From: Candidatus Planktophila sp.
GTDB lineage: Bacteria > Actinomycetota > Actinomycetes > Nanopelagicales > Nanopelagicaceae
Length of the DNA stretch: 64,000 bases
NCBI GenBank assembly: GCA_003569185.1
Contig: BGOJ01000006.1
Location: 114,675 to 178,674 of the forward strand
Reading direction: 5' to 3'
Shown: in pieces, positions 60,561 to 64,000 of the stretch
How the letters are laid out: every line of letters starts with the position of its first letter
How positions within the stretch are numbered: position 1 is the first letter of the stretch
Notes under the pieces: generated by a model
Database searches by the model: none
Seen by the model: only the letters and a program-made list of their open reading frames with translations
What the model was told of the DNA's origin: nothing
Made by a program: the position numbers and the translations under genes

Positions 60561-62077
60561 GTAATCTCCTTTAGTTTTTCGGCATTGCTTTGCCTGGTTG
60601 GCACCTTAACAATTACTACCTCTAGACCTTTAACCTCTTTAGTTAGCCCACTCTGTAGTTCAGCCATGCTGCTAACGGTGCTGACTGTGAGATTAAAACC
60701 GGCACATATCTTTGCTAAATCTAGATTATGTGGTGTGCCAAATAATTGATCAAAATTATCTACTCCTGCTTGGGGCAATGTTGAGAAGATTGCTCCACCA
60801 TTATTATCGATCACAAATATTCGAATGTTCTCACTGGCTGAGTTAGTAAGAGCTGAAACATCATGGAGAAAAGTTAAGTCCCCTAAAATTGCGAAAGTGT
60901 TTTCAAACTCTCGAGCAATTCCAAATATTGTGGATAAATTGCCATCTATTCCCGCAAGTCCTCGGTTTGCAAAAACCTCTATCCCACTGCGTGGATGGCA
61001 AAAAGCCTCTACATCTCGAACTGGTCGAGAGGAGCCAATAAACAATGCGCTCTGATCCGGTATTGATTCGCAGATAGAAATGATTGCTAATTGTTCACTC
61101 CATTGAATTGTTGCAATTTCACCAGCTGCAATATCGGAAGCCTTTTCCCAAATTACTACATCACTTTTACTACTTTTTACTTGGGCAGGAAGCGTAGGCA
61201 AAAGTAAATTACCCTCCCGCTTGCTATCAATCTCTAAAATTCTTGGATCAATCACTATCAAATTCTTGGCAGATTTTATAAAGTTGTTTGTGCTCCTAGA
61301 CAAGGTAGTTCTACCAATTACAACGATATTTTCTGGAACTAAGCTTTCTAATATTTTTTGATCACTTAAAAGCAGGCTGGCGTGTGCAATCGCTTTTGGA
61401 AATGAGAGTGGGTCTTCAGCAATTATTGGCCAGTTAAGTTTTGCAGCAAAATCATTTACTTCAGTAACTGTGTAGCCGCCACGATCATGACCAATTACTA
61501 GAACACCTGCACCAACCTCAATACTTCCGGCAACGCTGTTTGAATATGTTTTTGGAGCTACTTTTAAACCAGATAGCCAATCAGATTTTTCTTGGCTAAT
61601 TAACGGTTCATCAAATTGCACATTTAAATGGATTGGGCCCGATTTAAGCAACGCTTTTAAATCGATTTCAGATGCAATGTCATGTGTTTTAATCCCTGGA
61701 TAAATATTTAATTGATTTGTTGTTTGATTAGCGCCAGTTTTTCTCAATCTGCTTGGCCTATCAGCGGTAATTAATAACAATTTATTATCGCTGTGAAGGG
61801 CTTCAAGCGCAGCTGGGTGAAAGTTTGCCGCTGCAGTTCCACTTGTACAAATAACAGCCACATAATTATTGCTAGCTTTAGAAACTCCCAAAGCAAAAAA
61901 AGCAGCGCCACGTTCATCAATTCTTACATGTAAATCAATAATTTGTTTGCTTGCCGCTTCACCTAAAGCAATTAGAAATGGGGCATTCCTTGAACCAGGT
62001 GATACAACAAAATCACTTACGCCCACTTCGATTAATTGGCGAAGTAAGGAGTGAGCTAACTTAGTTGAATTACTCAA
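60515..62077 (-). CDS. menD: SEPHCHC synthase (MenD)
   Basis: MenD (520 aa) is a thiamine-diphosphate enzyme that joins isochorismate with 2-oxoglutarate. The catalytic glutamate region DERGAAFFALGVSK, VICTSGTAAANFHPAALEAL and the cofactor segments GDLTFLHDVSAL and DNNGGAIFSTLPQAG are all present. The start is TTG at 62077, overlapping the menC stop by 4 nt (TTGA), behind AGGGGG. Confidence 0.96.
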   Translation of the reverse strand: MSNSTKLAHSLLRQLIEVGVSDFVVSPGSRNAPFLIALGEAASKQIIDLHVRIDERGAAFFALGVSKASNNYVAVICTSGTAAANFHPAALEALHSDNKLLLITADRPSRLRKTGANQTTNQLNIYPGIKTHDIASEIDLKALLKSGPIHLNVQFDEPLISQEKSDWLSGLKVAPKTYSNSVAGSIEVGAGVLVIGHDRGGYTVTEVNDFAAKLNWPIIAEDPLSFPKAIAHASLLLSDQKILESLVPENIVVIGRTTLSRSTNNFIKSAKNLIVIDPRILEIDSKREGNLLLPTLPAQVKSSKSDVVIWEKASDIAAGEIATIQWSEQLAIISICESIPDQSALFIGSSRPVRDVEAFCHPRSGIEVFANRGLAGIDGNLSTIFGIAREFENTFAILGDLTFLHDVSALTNSASENIRIFVIDNNGGAIFSTLPQAGVDNFDQLFGTPHNLDLAKICAGFNLTVSTVSSMAELQSGLTKEVKGLEVVIVKVPTRQSNAEKLKEITQRVSSAVRIGINLA

Positions 62078-63015
62078 ATCAGCCCCCTATCAAATACTTC
62101 ATTTACTCTATCCTGCCACCAAATTTGCCTTGCAGGTTCTGCCTTAAATTGCTCGATCAAATCAGGAGTAATTTTCCTATGCTTAATAAATCCATCTTCG
62201 GCAATTAGCGGCTTACTTGTTACATCCCCTTCTAGCAAAGCAACTGTCCCTAAACCACATGCGCCATACAAATTAGGCACAACTGATGCCAAAGCAACTC
62301 CATGAGATATTCCCACGCTGCTCTCTATCGCACTTGAAATAACAACTGGTAATTTAATTTTTTCAATAATCTCAATAGCGGCGTTAGTTCCACCAGATGG
62401 AGCCCATTTGATGATTGCAATATCGGCAACCTCTTTAATTTTGGTTAGATCTGAACCTAAAAACTTTCTGATCGACTCATCTACTGCAATTTTTAGCTTT
62501 ACTTTCCCGCGCAAAGATTTTATATCCGCTAAATCAATACAAGGTTGCTCTACATAATCAATCTTTCCAGGAAACTCTTGTTCATAATTTGTCAGATTTA
62601 CAATAGCTTCTTCTAGTTGCCAACCACCGTTTATATCTAATCTAATTTTGGCTTTTGGTATGACTCTTAATACCTCTTGCAAAATTAGATGATCATTAAG
62701 AAAATCGTTGATTTTGATTTTGACCGTTGTGCAGCCTTGAAAGCGTTGCAGTATTGAAGATACCTCTTCGACTTTTACATTGGGTAACGTCGCATTTACC
62801 TCTACTAAATCTCTAATTGGCTTAGGTGCTGGCTTTGTTGCTGCCTCAATCGCAGCTTTTAACCAAATTGCTGATTCATTAGAGCCGTATTCAAGAAATG
62901 GTGAAAATTCACTCCAGCCTTCTGGGCCTTGGAAAAGTGCAATCTCGCGATTCTTGATTGCGCGAAAATTATTTTTTACTGTAATTGAAACTACTTTAAG
63001 TTCAAACGGGAACAT
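62074..63015 (-). CDS. menC: o-Succinylbenzoate synthase
   Basis: MenC (313 aa) dehydrates SHCHC to o-succinylbenzoate and belongs to the enolase superfamily. The expected residues are visible: the lysine pair in TTVKIKIND, metal ligands in RLDINGGW, EQPC and AVDESIR, and the second lysine in IIKWAPSGG. It lies 3 nt after menB and overlaps menD. Confidence 0.93.
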   Translation of the reverse strand: MFPFELKVVSITVKNNFRAIKNREIALFQGPEGWSEFSPFLEYGSNESAIWLKAAIEAATKPAPKPIRDLVEVNATLPNVKVEEVSSILQRFQGCTTVKIKINDFLNDHLILQEVLRVIPKAKIRLDINGGWQLEEAIVNLTNYEQEFPGKIDYVEQPCIDLADIKSLRGKVKLKIAVDESIRKFLGSDLTKIKEVADIAIIKWAPSGGTNAAIEIIEKIKLPVVISSAIESSVGISHGVALASVVPNLYGACGLGTVALLEGDVTSKPLIAEDGFIKHRKITPDLIEQFKAEPARQIWWQDRVNEVFDRGLI

Positions 63016-63018
63016 AAA

Positions 63019-63895
63019 TTAAGGGCGTTTAGGAAATTTTTTAAAGTTTGGTTCTCGTTTTTCTTGGTAGGCGTTTCTACCTTCTTGCCCTTCCTCTGTT
63101 AAATAAAACAACATCGTTGCATCCCCTGCTAGTTGCTGCACGCCAGCTAAGCCATCATCAGCGGCATTTAATCCTGCCTTAAGTAAGCGAAGTGCTAATG
63201 GTGAATGACGCAGCATCTCTCTAGCCCAAGACACAGTTTCTGCCTCTAATTCTTTAATTGGCACAACCGTATTCACTAGACCCATTTCTAGTGCCTCTTG
63301 CGCATCATATTGACGACATAAAAACCAAATCTCACGAGCCTTCTTCTGTCCGACATGAGCTGCAAGTAAACCGGCGCCATAGCCGCCATCAAATGAACCA
63401 ACCATTGGACCTGTTTGACCAAACTTTGCGTTATCAGCAGCAATTGTTAAATCGCAAACAACATGTAATACATGTCCACCACCAATAGCCCAACCAGCCA
63501 CCATCGCGACAACTGGTTTAGGGGTTCGACGAATCTGAACTTGTAAATCTAAAACGTTTAGTCGACCAATGCCTTTTTTACTTAACTCATCATCGCCAAG
63601 ATAACCATCATTGCCTCTAACATTTATATCTCCGCCGGAACAAAAAGCCTCATCCCCTTCGCCAGTGAAAATAATTACTCCAACTTGATCATTATCGCGA
63701 GCTAAATCAAAAGCTTTGGCTAATTCAAATAATGTTTGTGGCCGAAATGCATTCTAACTTCGGGGCGATTGATTGTTATTTTTGCATACCGTCAGACACC
63801 TGGTATTTAATATCTACAAAATTTTCTCCGCCAACGCCGGTTTGCCAATTAGGAATCGTGCGTTCGCCAGGTTGACGCTTAATCGGCTTACTCAA
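63019..63895 (-). pseudogene. menB: 1,4-dihydroxy-2-naphthoyl-CoA synthase, broken by two one-base deletions
   Basis: MenB closes the second ring of the naphthoquinone. The TTG start at 63895 (SKPIKRQPGERTIPNWQTG) has AGGAG six bases upstream. Near 63784-63790 one T is missing (GGTATGCA where GGTATTGCA is expected), and near 63755 one A is missing (AGAATGCA for AGAAATGCA); the frame stops at TAA between them. The rest continues normally: [60 protein letters not shown]. With both bases restored the protein would be 292 aa. Two nearby homopolymer-shortening errors suggest a sequencing artefact. Confidence 0.92.
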
Positions 63896-63934
63896 GTGCT
63901 GCTCCTAAGGTTTTATTCAGATTTAGATAAGAGA

Positions 63935-63941
63935 TAGCCTA
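63935..63941. promoter_or_regulatory. Overlapping divergent -10 boxes
   Basis: TAGCCTA reads TAGCCT on the plus strand (9 nt before the ATG at 63950) and TAGGCT on the minus strand (upstream of menB). One 7-bp element could serve both directions. No -35 boxes were seen. Confidence 0.35.
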
Positions 63942-63949
63942 CGGGGATT

Positions 63950-64000
63950 ATGGGAGAAAAAGAACTGCGCGATTTAATCCCAATTCAGCCTGAGTGGTCA
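63950..64000 (+). CDS. Start of a gene running off the window
   Basis: Seventeen codons (MGEKELRDLIPIQPEWS) from an ATG to the window edge. The gene is divergent from menB. menE (o-succinylbenzoate-CoA ligase) is missing from the visible men genes and could lie here, but these residues are too few to identify anything. Confidence 0.4.
   Translation, partial: MGEKELRDLIPIQPEWS

Overview
This 64 kb window is an AT-rich, gene-dense actinobacterial chromosome segment. Gene order (secE-nusG-rplKA-rplJL-rpoBC, then rpsLG-fusA-tuf, the S10/spc/alpha ribosomal cluster, and murB/rpmG/tRNA-Thr-Met beside it), lysine/alanine-rich protein tails, a complete nuoA-N set and a menaquinone pathway point to Actinobacteria. 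Short intergenic gaps, 1-4 nt gene overlaps and leaderless-type promoters suggest a streamlined free-living lineage such as the freshwater acI group (Nanopelagicales). That placement is an inference from base composition and gene order, not from a database comparison.

Layout. 1-20664 (minus strand): truA (cut by the window edge), rplQ, rpoA, rpsD, rpsK, rpsM, rpmJ, infA, map, adk, secY and the spc and S10 clusters back to rpsJ, then tuf, fusA, rpsG and rpsL. 20665-20963 is an intergenic region with the rpsL promoter and structured leader. 20964-22685 (plus) holds trhA and an unrecognised anchored extracytoplasmic protein, inserted between the rpsL and rpoC blocks. 22713-33652 (minus) is rpoC, rpoB, rplL, rplJ, rplA, rplK, nusG and secE, preceded by tRNA-Trp. 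33918-41150 holds an aminotransferase, murB, three glycosyltransferase-like genes, rpmG, tRNA-Met, tRNA-Thr, tRNA-Tyr and an FMN-dependent 2-hydroxyacid dehydrogenase. 41202-42601 (plus) is yajQ and a RarD-type permease gene. 42569-58530 (minus) is a polyprenyl diphosphate synthase gene and nuoN to nuoA. 58572-64000 is the menaquinone set menG, menF, menD, menC and menB, plus the first codons of a divergent gene.

How the genes work together. The first half supplies the translation and transcription core (29 ribosomal proteins, three RNA polymerase subunits, NusG, IF-1, EF-Tu, EF-G), the Sec channel subunits SecY and SecE, and maturation enzymes. The second half is respiratory: the 14-subunit NADH dehydrogenase, enzymes from chorismate towards menaquinone, and a polyprenyl synthase that can make the quinone side chain.

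Most notable: a leader before rplJ with mutually exclusive terminator and antiterminator stems; a predicted pseudoknot before rpsM in which a whole 9-nt hairpin loop matches a downstream segment; a 12-bp terminator-like hairpin inside the first codons of truA; repeated TANNNT-N6-start (leaderless) promoters; and single-base homopolymer-length indels that break nuoM (one) and menB (two), which may be sequencing errors. No rRNA, CRISPR array, insertion sequence or prophage was seen.
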